Shown in pieces: positions 16,864 to 27,093 of a stretch of DNA of 64,000 nt. The position numbers and the translations under genes are program-made. Within the stretch, counting starts at the first letter, position 1; the number at the start of each line of letters is the position of its first letter. The stretch covers positions 1,798,001 through 1,862,000 of the forward strand of contig NZ_JBBVGT010000002.1 in assembly GCF_042159835.1 (NCBI RefSeq), given 5' to 3'. The stretch is from Albibacterium profundi. Lineage in GTDB: Bacteria; Bacteroidota; Bacteroidia; Sphingobacteriales; Sphingobacteriaceae. The notes beneath the pieces were generated by a model, which saw only the letters and a program-made list of their open reading frames with translations, was not told the DNA's origin and did no database searches.

Positions 16864-16892
16864 TTTGAGGCAACTGAAGTGAGAGAAAGAAG

Positions 16893-17855
16893 TTAAGAAC
16901 TAACTTCTTTCTCTACTGCTATATCTTCTTGTATTTTCTCATTTTCTAAATCCATCGCTTTTAATTTTTCATTATAAACCGCGGTGGGACTACCAAAAAT
17001 ATAAAACAATTTTTTGCGAAGACCTTTGGCTTTCTTTACGTCGTTGATCATATCCCCGAATTCGTGAAAGTTCAAGAAAAGAGGATCCATCCTGTCGCCA
17101 ATTTTAGTTGTTAATCCATAAATAGGACGCTCTTCTTCGGGTTGGTAAGTGCCGAACATCCGATCCCATATGATAAAGGTGGCTGCATAATTTTTATCGA
17201 GGTATTTATCTTGGCTGCCGTGATGCACTCGGTGGTTAGATGGCGTCGCAAAAATATATTCAATCCACGGGTGCAATCGCCCGATATACTCTGTATGTAC
17301 CCAAAATTGGAAAAGTACCGCTACTTGGCTAACCACGAAGAATACAATGGGATGAAAGCCACATAGTGCAGCGGGGAGAAAGAAAATAATTTTGAAATTT
17401 TGTATCCAACTTAAACGGAACGAGACCGTCAGGTTATAATTCTCTGCTGAATGGTGCACGCAGTGTGTGGTCCAAAAGAAGCGTTTCTGATGCGAAATAC
17501 GATGTGCCCAGTAGCTACAGAAATCAAAAATAATATAACATGGCAGAAATGTCCACCAGCTCATCTCCATCCTCCATGGAACGGTGTTATAAACGAAAAC
17601 GACTCCGTATAATAAAGCTACTTTTAATAGAAAGTTTATCAACACATTTCCAAGACCAACCAAGGTGGATCCAATGCTTTCTTTGGTTTTATAATTTCCG
17701 TGTTTATGGTACCAATTGTATCCAATTTCAAGTAGTGTAAAGAACGCCATCGCCGGAATTGCATAGACGATAATTTCAGGGGCATCTTTCGTAATGTTTG
17801 TTAGATTTTCATATGGAATTTGGGGTGCTCCGAAGAAAGATTGCAATAAAGTCAT
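16893..17855 (-). CDS. Sterol desaturase / fatty acid hydroxylase superfamily protein
   Basis: A 320-residue integral membrane protein with the diiron histidine motifs of the superfamily: HRISH (WAHRISHQKRFF), HCVHH (THCVHHSAEN) and SNHRVHHG. About four hydrophobic segments flank them. The superfamily hydroxylates or desaturates lipids, sterols or carotenoids, using a non-haem diiron centre; the real substrate in this organism cannot be inferred. The tail after about residue 290 is charged. It is divergent from the M3 peptidase gene across 183 bp. Confidence 0.85.
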   Translation of the reverse strand: MTLLQSFFGAPQIPYENLTNITKDAPEIIVYAIPAMAFFTLLEIGYNWYHKHGNYKTKESIGSTLVGLGNVLINFLLKVALLYGVVFVYNTVPWRMEMSWWTFLPCYIIFDFCSYWAHRISHQKRFFWTTHCVHHSAENYNLTVSFRLSWIQNFKIIFFLPAALCGFHPIVFFVVSQVAVLFQFWVHTEYIGRLHPWIEYIFATPSNHRVHHGSQDKYLDKNYAATFIIWDRMFGTYQPEEERPIYGLTTKIGDRMDPLFLNFHEFGDMINDVKKAKGLRKKLFYIFGSPTAVYNEKLKAMDLENEKIQEDIAVEKEVSS

Positions 17856-17988
17856 GTATATTTTATGTTTTGATTGTCTGCGAGTATACGGTTAATTTAA
17901 TAATTAACAACCTTAATTCCGTATTGTTGGCAAAAAAAATGCCATTGTTTGTCATTTAAATTTGACAGAGTCGCTAATTATTTTTCGC

Positions 17989-17996
17989 TATGTTTG
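17989..17996 (+). promoter_or_regulatory. -7 box upstream of the M3 peptidase gene
   Basis: TATGTTTG matches TAnnTTTG and lies 42 nt upstream of the ATG. The nearest TTTG (17961-17964) is 24 nt away, longer than the usual 19-20, so the -33 assignment is weak. Confidence 0.5.
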
Positions 17997-18038
17997 TTTC
18001 TATAGCATTTAATAGCTTATAAGATATTTTATTTTTTT

Positions 18039-20162
18039 ATGGAACTAAAACACACAGTAACGTCAACTTTGTTGATTTTTTCAATTCTGACCACAGCTGA
18101 AACTAGCATTAAGGCACAAACCGGTTCTGATAACCCTTTCTTGGTAAAGTACGACAGTCCTTTTGAAGTACCAACATTTGATCAGATAAAAAACGAACAT
18201 TTTCTTCCTGCATTTGAGGAAGGGATGAAAGAGCAAGCTGCGAAAATATCAGCTGTCTATCGGCAGCGTTCAACGCCTACCTTTCAGAATACGATTGAAG
18301 CGATAGAAAGTAGCGGCGAAATATTGAACAAAGTGAGTACAGTGTTTTTTAATTTAAACTCGGCGAACACGAATGACGAAATAAAAGAGATTGCTAAGAC
18401 CGTAGCACCGCGCTTATCCCAGCATTCCGATGATATCTACTTGAATAAGCTACTATTTCAGCGAGTTAAGCAAGTATATGATATGCAAGACCAAGCCAAT
18501 CTTACGAGCGAGCAAGTTCGCTTACTGGAAAAAACATATAAAGCATTTGTACGGAGTGGCGCTAGTTTGGATGAACAGGACCAACAGCGGATGCGCGAAA
18601 TCAATAGTGAATTATCGCTGGCCACGTTGACCTTCGGTCAGAATCTACTTGCCGAAACGAATGATTTTGAAGTGATCGTAACAGATGAGACGGATCTAGC
18701 TGGATTACCAGCTTCATTGAGATCTGCCGCTAAACAGTCGGCAGAAAAAGCCGGCAAGCCTAAGGCATGGCGCTTTACTTTACACAACGCTAGCGTGATG
18801 CCCTTTTTGCAATATGCTGATAATCGATCCCTTCGTGAGAGGATGTACAAAGGCTATATCAACCGAGCGAACAATGATAACGAGTATGACAACAAGGCCT
18901 TGGCTGCTAAAATAGCAAGTCTACGGGCAGAAAAGGCAAGACTCTTAGGATATGATAGCCATGCCCACTATGTGTTAGAAGAAAGCATGGCGAAGACTCC
19001 CGATCGGGTATATGATCTATTGAATCAGCTTTGGGCGGCTGCTTTGCCCGTCGCGAAGTCGGAAGCACAAGAAATGCAAAAGTTAATGGACAGAGAAGGA
19101 GAGGGTAAAGAATTGGAAGCTTGGGACTGGTTTTACTATGCCAATAAAGTTAAAATGGAAAAATATAACTTCATGGCGGAAGATGTGAAACCTTATTTTC
19201 AGTTGGAGAATGTACGAGAGGGGATCTTCACATTGGTGGACAGGTTGTATGGCCTTTCATTTACTGAAATTCAGGATATTCCCAGCTATCATCAAGATGC
19301 CAGCGCTTTCGAAGTTAAAGAAGCGGATGGAACATTGGTTGGGGTTATGTATATGGACTTCTTTTCTCGTGAATCAAAGCGTGGTGGCGCTTGGATGACT
19401 TCCTATAGAAAGCAATCGATTGAAAACGGTGAGAGAATTGCTCCGATTGTTTCTATTGTATGTAATTTCCCTGCGCCTGTTGGGAATGAACCTGTATTGC
19501 TGACACCGGATGAGGTTACCACCTTCTTTCACGAGTTTGGTCATGCGCTACATGGTTTGCTGTCCAATGTACGATACAAGACCTTATCGGGTACATCGGT
19601 GCCTCGTGACTTTGTAGAACTACCGTCTCAAATCATGGAGCACTGGGCTTTTGAACCTGAAATGCTAGCTCTTTATGCTAAACATTATAAGACTGGTGAA
19701 ACGATTCCAACTGAATTAGTAGAAAAACTAGATAAGGCGTCTAAGTTTAACCAAGGTTTCCAAACTGTAGAATATTTAGCAGCGTCACTGTTGGATATGG
19801 CGTATCACACATTGCCAGCAGGCACAAAGGTGGATATTCCTGAATTTGAAAAGAAGATGATGGATAAGATAGGCTTGATTGATGAGATCGCACCGCGGTA
19901 CAGGAGTACCTACTTTCAGCATATTTTTGCTGGCGGCTACTCGGCTGGATATTATAGTTATATCTGGTCGGAAGTTTTAGACAGTGATGCATTCGCAACC
20001 TACAAAGAGAGTGGAAATATTTTTGATAAGGACATTGCTACCAAGTTTAGAAAGGCTGTTCTCGAAACAGGAGGTACTGCAGAGCCTATGGAACTTTATA
20101 AGAACTTTAGAGGAAGAGAGCCCGATGTGAAATATTTGTTAAAGAATCGCGGTTTACAATAG
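18039..20162 (+). CDS. M3 family zinc metallopeptidase (Dcp/oligopeptidase A-like), exported
   Basis: A 707-residue protein with a signal peptide (about residues 1-27, ending SIKAQ). The zinc motif HEFGH is at residues 498-502 in FFHEFGHALHG, with the downstream Glu expected near EHWAFEPEM. Length and motif fit the M3A peptidyl-dipeptidase Dcp / oligopeptidase A group, which cleaves short peptides. The signal peptide suggests periplasmic peptide scavenging rather than cytoplasmic OpdA. It is a single gene. Confidence 0.9.
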   Translation: MELKHTVTSTLLIFSILTTAETSIKAQTGSDNPFLVKYDSPFEVPTFDQIKNEHFLPAFEEGMKEQAAKISAVYRQRSTPTFQNTIEAIESSGEILNKVSTVFFNLNSANTNDEIKEIAKTVAPRLSQHSDDIYLNKLLFQRVKQVYDMQDQANLTSEQVRLLEKTYKAFVRSGASLDEQDQQRMREINSELSLATLTFGQNLLAETNDFEVIVTDETDLAGLPASLRSAAKQSAEKAGKPKAWRFTLHNASVMPFLQYADNRSLRERMYKGYINRANNDNEYDNKALAAKIASLRAEKARLLGYDSHAHYVLEESMAKTPDRVYDLLNQLWAAALPVAKSEAQEMQKLMDREGEGKELEAWDWFYYANKVKMEKYNFMAEDVKPYFQLENVREGIFTLVDRLYGLSFTEIQDIPSYHQDASAFEVKEADGTLVGVMYMDFFSRESKRGGAWMTSYRKQSIENGERIAPIVSIVCNFPAPVGNEPVLLTPDEVTTFFHEFGHALHGLLSNVRYKTLSGTSVPRDFVELPSQIMEHWAFEPEMLALYAKHYKTGETIPTELVEKLDKASKFNQGFQTVEYLAASLLDMAYHTLPAGTKVDIPEFEKKMMDKIGLIDEIAPRYRSTYFQHIFAGGYSAGYYSYIWSEVLDSDAFATYKESGNIFDKDIATKFRKAVLETGGTAEPMELYKNFRGREPDVKYLLKNRGLQ

Positions 20163-20312
20163 TTTTTTGGCAAATAATCTACTATTATATTGACAATATA
20201 TTTTTTTAATTACTATATTGAGTTCTTGTTTTCGGTAATTTTATCCTGGATGGGAGTTGAGGATATTCGAGAACTAAGAACGAATTTAAAATTTTAACTA
20301 ACCTTAAATAAG

Positions 20313-21785
20313 ATGACTCAAAAAACAGAGAAGAAATCAGCCTTTAGTTCGTCTCGAAGAGGATTTATTCGAAACAGTGCGCTGGCTGCAGCAAGTTTTA
20401 TGATTGTGCCGCGTCATGTGTTGGGAGGTAAGGATTTTCTTGCCCCAAGTGATAAGCTACTAATTGCCGGCGTGGGCGCAGGTGGAAAAGGTGCTTCAGA
20501 TATTGCTAGTTTCCATAAAAGTGGGAAAGCCGAGATCGCCTTTCTTTGTGATGTAGATGATAGACGAGCGGCTGGTACGCGCGAACGATTCCCAAAAGCA
20601 AAATATTACAAAGACTGGAGAGAGCTGCTCGATAAGGAGTCCAAGAATTTTGATGCCGTGTCGGTATCTACACCAGATCATAACCATGCGATTACAACAC
20701 TAGCAGCCATGCAGCTAGGTAAGCATGTCTACGTTCAAAAGCCTTTGACTCATGACTTATATGAATCACGAATGTTGCATGACGCTGCAAAGCGCTACAA
20801 AGTAGTAACGCAAATGGGTAATCAAGGAGCGTCAAATGATGGGACTAGGTTAATCAGCGAATGGTATAATGCGGGCGAGATCGGTGACGTTCATACGGTA
20901 TATTGCTGGACAGACCGTCCGGTATGGCCTCAAGGCATTCCTTGGCCTAAAGGGAAAGCAGATATACCTAAGGAGCTCGACTGGGATCTTTGGTTGGGTA
21001 CTGCACCTTATACCGATTATATAGACAAATTAGTGCCGTTTAACTGGCGCGGTTGGTGGGAATACGGAACTGGAGCATTGGGGGATATGGGCTGTCACCT
21101 TGTGGAGGTGCCTTTCAGAGCTCTAGAATTAGGCGCGCCAAAAGATGTACAATGTAGTGTTGGTAGCGTTTATGTTGATGAGTTCCAACGTGGATATTTC
21201 CCAGAAAGCTGTCCGCCTTCGAGTCACGTAACGCTTACATATCCGAAGTCTAAGAAAACAAAAGGAGAGGTTACTTTGCATTGGATGGATGGTGGCATTC
21301 AGCCGACCCGTCCTGAAGAACTTGGGCCTGACGAGGTATTTGGTGATGGAGGCAATGGTGTGCTGATGGTTGGAACAAAAGGAAAGATCATGTGTGGTAC
21401 TTATGGTCTTAATCCTCAATTACTTCCTACTTCTAGAACAGAGCGTGCTAAAAATAAGGTGAAACCAACGTACGAGCGTGTTCCTGGCGGTGCCGAAGGT
21501 CACTACGCACAGTGGGTGGAAGCTTGTATTGCCGGGCTAGGCAACAAAGAGTTAAGTGCACCGTTTGAAGTATCCTGCCCGTTAACCGAGAGTTTATTAA
21601 TGGCAAACTTAGCAATTCGCGGATTTGATATACGTGAAGCAAGAGCGGATGGTAAAGGGTATAACTATCCTGGTCGTTATAAGAAATTGATTTGGGACGA
21701 CAGTCAAATGCGCATAACCAATTTCGATGCTGTTAACCAATTCGTGAAGAGAGAATATCGTGAAGGCTGGAAGCTAAGTGTATAA
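20313..21785 (+). CDS. Tat-exported Gfo/Idh/MocA family oxidoreductase
   Basis: A 490-residue protein with a twin-arginine signal (SSRRGFIRNSALAAASF, Arg15-Arg16), so it is exported folded, probably with its NAD(P)-type cofactor bound. The Rossmann motif GVGAGGKG is at about residues 53-60, and the family K-P motif is seen as VQKPLTHD. The C-terminal Gfo/Idh substrate domain has GWWEYGTGALGDMGCH. Together with the DUF1080 gene 37 nt downstream it fits the 3-keto-glycoside route, in which a glycoside is oxidised at C3 before cleavage. The substrate is unknown. Confidence 0.87.
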   Translation: MTQKTEKKSAFSSSRRGFIRNSALAAASFMIVPRHVLGGKDFLAPSDKLLIAGVGAGGKGASDIASFHKSGKAEIAFLCDVDDRRAAGTRERFPKAKYYKDWRELLDKESKNFDAVSVSTPDHNHAITTLAAMQLGKHVYVQKPLTHDLYESRMLHDAAKRYKVVTQMGNQGASNDGTRLISEWYNAGEIGDVHTVYCWTDRPVWPQGIPWPKGKADIPKELDWDLWLGTAPYTDYIDKLVPFNWRGWWEYGTGALGDMGCHLVEVPFRALELGAPKDVQCSVGSVYVDEFQRGYFPESCPPSSHVTLTYPKSKKTKGEVTLHWMDGGIQPTRPEELGPDEVFGDGGNGVLMVGTKGKIMCGTYGLNPQLLPTSRTERAKNKVKPTYERVPGGAEGHYAQWVEACIAGLGNKELSAPFEVSCPLTESLLMANLAIRGFDIREARADGKGYNYPGRYKKLIWDDSQMRITNFDAVNQFVKREYREGWKLSV

Positions 21786-21822
21786 AATAAATCATCAAAT
21801 TATATCATAAGAAACAGATAAA

Positions 21823-22521
21823 ATGAAACTTAAAATATTATCAATAGTATCAATGATCGCTTTAGTGTCCTGTAGCTCGACGAATAAAATATCAGGTGAC
21901 GATGGCTGGGTGGATCTTTTTGATGGAGAGACAACCAATGGTTGGCATACCTACGGTAAAGAAGAAGCTGGTGCGGCTTGGGAGGTAGTAGATGGTGCTT
22001 TGTTTTTGAATGTAGAAGGTAAAAGTAAAGAAGATCGCGGTGACCTCGTTACGGATAAGGAGTACGAGAACTATCATCTGAAATTGGAATGGAAGATATC
22101 AGAAGGTGGCAATAGCGGTATTATCTTTAATGTGCATGAGGACAAAGATAAATATGGTGCTACCTACAGCACAGGGCCTGAAATGCAAGTTCTAGACAAT
22201 GATAAACATCCTGATGGTCAGATTCATAAACACCGTACAGGTGATCTTTATGATCTGATTGCTTCAAGTTCAGAGCCAATGAAGCCGGTCGGTGAATGGA
22301 ATCAAGCTGAAATCATTAGCAATAACGGCGATTTAGAATTTATCTTAAATGGTGTGTCCATTGTTAAAACAACGATGTTTGACGACAACTGGAAAGAGCT
22401 GATTGCCGGCAGTAAGTTTGCTGACTGGGAGGGTTTTGGTACCTTCCGAAAGGGAAAAATTGCTTTACAAGATCACAATGATCCTGTTTGGTTTAGAAAC
22501 ATTAAGATTAAGGAGCTGTAA
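21823..22521 (+). CDS. DUF1080 (3-keto-disaccharide hydrolase-like) lipoprotein
   Basis: A 232-residue lipoprotein (lipobox LVSC, Cys17) with a concanavalin-like DUF1080 domain: WVDLFDGETTNGWHTYG near the start, and FKLEWKISEGGNSGI-type (LKLEWKISEGGNSGI) strands. Members of this family are 3-keto-disaccharide hydrolases in several Bacteroidota. It follows the Tat-exported Gfo/Idh oxidoreductase after 37 nt, so they are likely one operon: oxidation at C3, then hydrolysis. A strong terminator follows. Confidence 0.85.
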   Translation: MKLKILSIVSMIALVSCSSTNKISGDDGWVDLFDGETTNGWHTYGKEEAGAAWEVVDGALFLNVEGKSKEDRGDLVTDKEYENYHLKLEWKISEGGNSGIIFNVHEDKDKYGATYSTGPEMQVLDNDKHPDGQIHKHRTGDLYDLIASSSEPMKPVGEWNQAEIISNNGDLEFILNGVSIVKTTMFDDNWKELIAGSKFADWEGFGTFRKGKIALQDHNDPVWFRNIKIKEL

Positions 22522-22543
22522 ACAGCTAAAGGTAACCAAAAAG

Positions 22544-22577
22544 AAAGCCCCGATTCTCTTGCGAGAGCCGGGGCTTT
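22544..22577. terminator. Shared terminator between DUF1080 and nrdJ genes
   Basis: Arms AAAGCCCCG (22544-22552) and CGGGGCTTT (22569-22577) are perfect 9-bp complements; CTCT and AGAG in the loop can extend pairing. It has a T-run in both directions and lies between convergent genes. Confidence 0.88.
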
Positions 22578-22598
22578 TCTATTATTAACCTTAAACTA

Positions 22599-25160
22599 TT
22601 AACCACATTTAGACGATCCACAATCCTTACAGGTTAGACAACCTTCTTGGTAGTGTAGATTCGTAGAGTTGCAATTTTGGCATTTCTGCTTGGTGGCTTC
22701 CGTGCCGTCAGGAACGTAGTGTTTTAACGCTCTGGCAACACCATTTTTCCATGTATTGATCGCCTCGTCCAATTGTAGACTGCTGATCAAATCAACCACC
22801 TTTTCGATTGGCATACCATGTCGCAGCGTACTTGAAATTAATTTTGCATAATTCCAATATTCAGGATTAAACTTATGAGACAAGCCTTCAATCGTAGTCT
22901 TATAGCCTCGTTTGTTCTCATACTGGAAATCATAGCGAGATACACCTTCGGCATTCCGGCTTTTAATGATCAACCCTTTATTTAACCATCGCGGAAGAGT
23001 AATCCCGTCCTCATCGTCGGCTAGACCTGTAAAAATCTCGTATGGACGATCATCAATTAAACCGATGAAAGCAATCCACTTTTCTTTGTTATTTTGAAAA
23101 CGAACGATATCAGCGTCCAATACTTCCGGCCGTGTTGTTGGGAATATAGATCCTCCCGGTGCTACAGTTTCCTCCTTTTTCTTTTCCTCGTTAGAGATTA
23201 AAACGCCAGCACGTGAACCATCGCGGTACACAGTGACACCTTTACAGCCTGCTTTCCACGCTTCCATATAAAGTTCACCCACCAACTCTTCCGAAACGTT
23301 GTTCGGCATATTGATAGTCACACTAATGGAGTGATCCACCCACTTTTGGATGGCTCCCTGCATCTGCACCTTCTTAAGATAGTCAACATCGTTGGACGTT
23401 GCTTTATAATAAGGTGAAAGTTCGATAAGCTTATCCAGTTCTTCTTGCGAATAATTCTTGCTTGTGTCATGACCGTTAATCTCCATCCATTCTTTAAATC
23501 GGTGGTGGAACACAACATATTCTTCCCATGAATCGCCTACTTCGTCAACAAAGTCGACACGCACATCTTTATCATTCGGGTTTACCTTTCTTCTTCTTTT
23601 GTATACCGGCAAAAATACTGGCTCAATACCTGATGATGTTTGCGACATTAAGCTCGTCGTACCCGTAGGAGCAATCGTAAGTAGTGCTATGTTTCTACGA
23701 CCATGTTCTGTCATTTGATAGTAGAGTTCTGGGTCAGCTTCCTTTATGCGTTGCATAAACGGATTGTCTTTTTCCCTTTCAGCATCATAGATAGCAAATG
23801 CTCCACGTTCTTTGGCGGTAAATACCGAACCGCGATATGCTTCTAAGGCGAGTGTTTTATGAATCTGTACCGAGAAATCAACACCCTCGTCACTTCCGTA
23901 ACGAAGACCCAATGCAGCTAGCATATCACCCTCGGCTGTAATTCCGATACCCGTTCTTCGGCCTTCTTCTGCTTTTTTACGGATAGCAAGCCACAGGTTA
24001 TGCTCGATTCCTTTAATGGACATATCTTCTGGGTCAGCTTCAATTTTTTTCAGGATCGCATCAATCTTTTCAAGTTCAAGGTCAATGATGTCGTCCATAA
24101 TTCTTTGTGCAAATTGCACATGCTTTTTGAATAAGTCCCAATTAAACGAGGCTTCCTTTGTAAATGGTTTCTCTACATAAGAGAATAAGTTTATTGCTAA
24201 AAGTCGGCACGAGTCGTATGGACATAAAGGAATTTCACCACAGGGGTTAGTTGAAATGGTTCTATACCCTAAATCGGCATAGCAGTCTGGTAAAGATTCA
24301 CCGATAATAGTATCCCAAAAAAGAATACCCGGTTCAGCTGATTTCCACGCATTATGGACAATCTTCTTCCATATTGCTTGGGCATCCGCTTCTTTTCTTA
24401 CCACAGGGTCTTTGCTGTCGATCGGATATTGCTGTACATAGGGTGTATTGTTTTCGACGGCTTTCATAAAAGCATCATCGATTCTCACGGATACATTTGC
24501 TCCTGTTACTTTGCCTTGAGTCATTTTTGCATCAATGAAGCTTTCCGCATCTGGGTGTTTGATCGCTACGGATAGCATCAAGGCACCACGGCGACCATCT
24601 TGGGCAACCTCGCGCGTCGAATTTGAGTAGCGTTCCATAAACGGAACTAACCCTGTTGAAGTCAAGGCCGAGTTTTTAACAGGGGAGCTTTTCGGACGGA
24701 TATGAGAAAGGTCATGACCGACACCACCCCGTCTCTTCATTAACTGAACCTGTTCCTGATCGGTTTTCATGATGCCACCATAGGAATCAGAGGGTCCGTC
24801 AGAACCTATTACAAAGCAGTTTGAGAGAGACGCAATCTGGAAAGGGTTGCCAATGCCTGTCATGGGGCTTCCTTGCGGAATAATGTATTTGAAGCCTTTG
24901 ATTAGGTCAAATACCTCATCTTCACTCATCGGATTAGGATAGGTGTTCTCTATTCTAGCGATCTCTTTTGCAATCCTCCGATGCATGTCATCGGGCGTCC
25001 TTTCAAATAGGGTTCCGAAGGAATCTTTCAGGGCATACTTGTTCACCCAAACACGAGCGGCTAGCTCATCGCCGTTGAAATATTTCAGAGAAGCTTCATA
25101 AGCTTCATCTAATGAATAGGTCTTCGGCTTTTTTGTAGGTTTAGTTAATTCCATATCCAT
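22599..25160 (-). CDS. nrdJ: Class II (B12-dependent) ribonucleoside reductase
   Basis: An 853-residue reductase that makes dNDPs using adenosylcobalamin. The features seen are an N-terminal region with SLSNCFVIGSDG, the core NPCGEIPLCPYDSCRLLAINL, the NIALLTIAPTGTTSLM block, and a C-terminal Cys-rich zinc-ribbon-like tail (KCQNCNSTNL...CLTCKDCGSSKCG, about 826-853) that supplies the redox-active cysteines. The start MDMELTKP at 25160 follows a hairpin-containing AT-rich leader. No cobalamin riboswitch was recognised. It is single and ends at a shared terminator. Confidence 0.93.
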   Translation of the reverse strand: MDMELTKPTKKPKTYSLDEAYEASLKYFNGDELAARVWVNKYALKDSFGTLFERTPDDMHRRIAKEIARIENTYPNPMSEDEVFDLIKGFKYIIPQGSPMTGIGNPFQIASLSNCFVIGSDGPSDSYGGIMKTDQEQVQLMKRRGGVGHDLSHIRPKSSPVKNSALTSTGLVPFMERYSNSTREVAQDGRRGALMLSVAIKHPDAESFIDAKMTQGKVTGANVSVRIDDAFMKAVENNTPYVQQYPIDSKDPVVRKEADAQAIWKKIVHNAWKSAEPGILFWDTIIGESLPDCYADLGYRTISTNPCGEIPLCPYDSCRLLAINLFSYVEKPFTKEASFNWDLFKKHVQFAQRIMDDIIDLELEKIDAILKKIEADPEDMSIKGIEHNLWLAIRKKAEEGRRTGIGITAEGDMLAALGLRYGSDEGVDFSVQIHKTLALEAYRGSVFTAKERGAFAIYDAEREKDNPFMQRIKEADPELYYQMTEHGRRNIALLTIAPTGTTSLMSQTSSGIEPVFLPVYKRRRKVNPNDKDVRVDFVDEVGDSWEEYVVFHHRFKEWMEINGHDTSKNYSQEELDKLIELSPYYKATSNDVDYLKKVQMQGAIQKWVDHSISVTINMPNNVSEELVGELYMEAWKAGCKGVTVYRDGSRAGVLISNEEKKKEETVAPGGSIFPTTRPEVLDADIVRFQNNKEKWIAFIGLIDDRPYEIFTGLADDEDGITLPRWLNKGLIIKSRNAEGVSRYDFQYENKRGYKTTIEGLSHKFNPEYWNYAKLISSTLRHGMPIEKVVDLISSLQLDEAINTWKNGVARALKHYVPDGTEATKQKCQNCNSTNLHYQEGCLTCKDCGSSKCG

Positions 25161-25205
25161 TTTTTACGTTATATATACCAAATAATTTGAATTAATTTTC
25201 AGGAC

Positions 25206-25249
25206 CTTTCAGCTTTAATGCCTTATTGCTGAAAGTGTATACAAATATA
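25206..25249 (-). promoter_or_regulatory. nrdJ -7 box and leader hairpin
   Basis: TATATTTG on the minus strand (25249-25242) fits the -7 consensus, without a clear -33 box. Between it and the ATG (25160) lies a 7-bp inverted repeat CTTTCAG (25206-25212) / CTGAAAG (25229-25235) in the leader. Confidence 0.5.
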
Positions 25250-25397
25250 CTTTTTTAAAAACTTAGAATCATCAGTAAAGTTAAAAGTTTACAAACATAT
25301 GTACTTAATATGTTGTAGGTCAGCAAAATAGAGTGTGGATATTTTTTTAAAGTTGTTTTTTTATGACAACTTGCTGTAACATGGGGTTAAGAAAATA

Positions 25398-26963
25398 CTA
25401 CTCTTCGGATGCCTTGAATTGACCATACAAGGTAGTAATAAATTGTTCATCATTACCAGAAAGTTGAAAAGAATATGCATAAAAATTCTGAAAGCCGTAA
25501 TTGTCAGTATCTTGATAATTCTGTAGCGCAATCCTGTTCAAGTTATTTCTTATTGTTCGATCTGCATTTTTCTGATGTACAAAAAGTGAGTAGTTGGCGG
25601 TCGTTGACTGTAACTTTTCGTACTCGCTAAATTCTTCGTCTTCGACTAACAAATTTCCGGCTTCAATATCATCTAGATAACTATTGATATTGCTTGCGCT
25701 GTTAGCCAAAATCATATAGCCATGCGTATAGGTAAAGTAAGGTCGCTTGAAATTTTTGAAAGGGTCGCCGAGCGAGTAATAGAGCAAGTTCGAGTTGTCG
25801 AACCGCCAAACCGTGCTATCTGCATTGGGTGTACTTATTTTTTCTGTTATTTGTGCGTATTCCAATGAATCGCGAATCGCGATAACACCGATTTCTTCTC
25901 CGGATCGTAAAGTCAATTTTGCAAATTCATTTCCCCATATTCGTAGTAATTCATCATCAATCACTACATTTTCTTGTGACTTGATATATCTGAATTGTTC
26001 ACGAAGCTGATCGATCTCTCCTCGATGCTCTAATAACGTGCTAATCCCATCGTGAAATTGCTCATAGTCCGATACCCCAAAAATCTCGACTAAAGCCGTG
26101 TGGTCAGGGATCCAATTCTTTAGTTGATAGGATACCGGTTCCTGACTCATGAATAAACTTAAATAAGAAGAGTCGGTCGGTACGATCGACATGGTGCCGC
26201 TGAGCATAAGCACGTCAGACTTATAGTTTAGATCAAATGTAGAAATGCCACTTAAGTTTTCAAATAATGCTAAAGGGCTGGTTGTTTTTGATGCAAGCAG
26301 GGATAGTAAATCGGGTAATTGTGTGTGATTTACGTACATCTGAAGCGGCGTATTGTCAGAATAGTTGGATTTGAATTTTTCTATAAATAATTCAGACAGA
26401 TGATCTGCTGACTTGCTGATGGCACGTTTTAGAAGTGATTCGGAAAAACTCAGAACCATCCGTTCTGCTGATATCGAAGTGTACAACGCCCTGTCGATTT
26501 CGGGTATTTCTAGTTCTAAATAACTCGTGTCGCCTTCACCCACGTTTGTTATGTTCAGGCTAGAATCCAAGCTGGTTTGTATTGCGGTAAAATCGACTTG
26601 ATCTCTTAAGGGAATACTCAGCAGCCACTGAATGGTTTCCTCTTCAGGATGGAAAGAAAAGTATAATGGCTGGTTGTCGGCTGCCTCTTTCAGTGACGGG
26701 TTTTGTAATGTAAACTTCTGCAGTGCTTTTAAATCACTAATTTCCTCATCGCCCATAATCAAGCGAAAGCCATCGTACTCCTTAAATAGATCGTAAAATG
26801 TTGAGTCGTTATTGATGGATACAAGTAAAGCAGCATTTGCCGGAATTGATGAGATCGAACGGCTGTTGATATTCTGTGTTTTGCTTAATTGAGAAAAATA
26901 AAGGACAGACACAGCTATCATGACAAGAAACAGAAATACAGTTAAAATGATTGTTCTTTTCAT
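25398..26963 (-). CDS. Membrane-anchored hypothetical protein (DUF3352-like fold suspected)
   Basis: A 521-residue protein with a single N-terminal transmembrane segment (about residues 4-24) and a large exported domain beginning SISSIPANAALLVSINND. The repeated pattern of 'I P A N A A L L V' followed by alternating strands resembles DUF3352-type or other Bacteroidota surface-associated proteins with two similar halves (second half from about residue 270, NWIPDHTALVEIFG). No catalytic motif was recognised. It lies 237 nt upstream of nrdJ in the same direction. Function unknown. Confidence 0.6.
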   Translation of the reverse strand: MKRTIILTVFLFLVMIAVSVLYFSQLSKTQNINSRSISSIPANAALLVSINNDSTFYDLFKEYDGFRLIMGDEEISDLKALQKFTLQNPSLKEAADNQPLYFSFHPEEETIQWLLSIPLRDQVDFTAIQTSLDSSLNITNVGEGDTSYLELEIPEIDRALYTSISAERMVLSFSESLLKRAISKSADHLSELFIEKFKSNYSDNTPLQMYVNHTQLPDLLSLLASKTTSPLALFENLSGISTFDLNYKSDVLMLSGTMSIVPTDSSYLSLFMSQEPVSYQLKNWIPDHTALVEIFGVSDYEQFHDGISTLLEHRGEIDQLREQFRYIKSQENVVIDDELLRIWGNEFAKLTLRSGEEIGVIAIRDSLEYAQITEKISTPNADSTVWRFDNSNLLYYSLGDPFKNFKRPYFTYTHGYMILANSASNINSYLDDIEAGNLLVEDEEFSEYEKLQSTTANYSLFVHQKNADRTIRNNLNRIALQNYQDTDNYGFQNFYAYSFQLSGNDEQFITTLYGQFKASEE

Positions 26964-27093
26964 CAGTGCTTTTTGTAATTCAAGAGTGGATGCTCACTAA
27001 TATTGCTTCAGTGACAGCTATACAAAGTTAAAAATTTAAGAATGAGAGAACGAAAATCTAAAAGGTTTATTAAATTTAACCTAAATTAGGAGC

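Noticed and set aside
25161..25397. Cobalamin riboswitch before B12-dependent nrdJ
   Set aside because: I looked for the conserved B12-box elements and saw only an AT-rich leader with a small hairpin.
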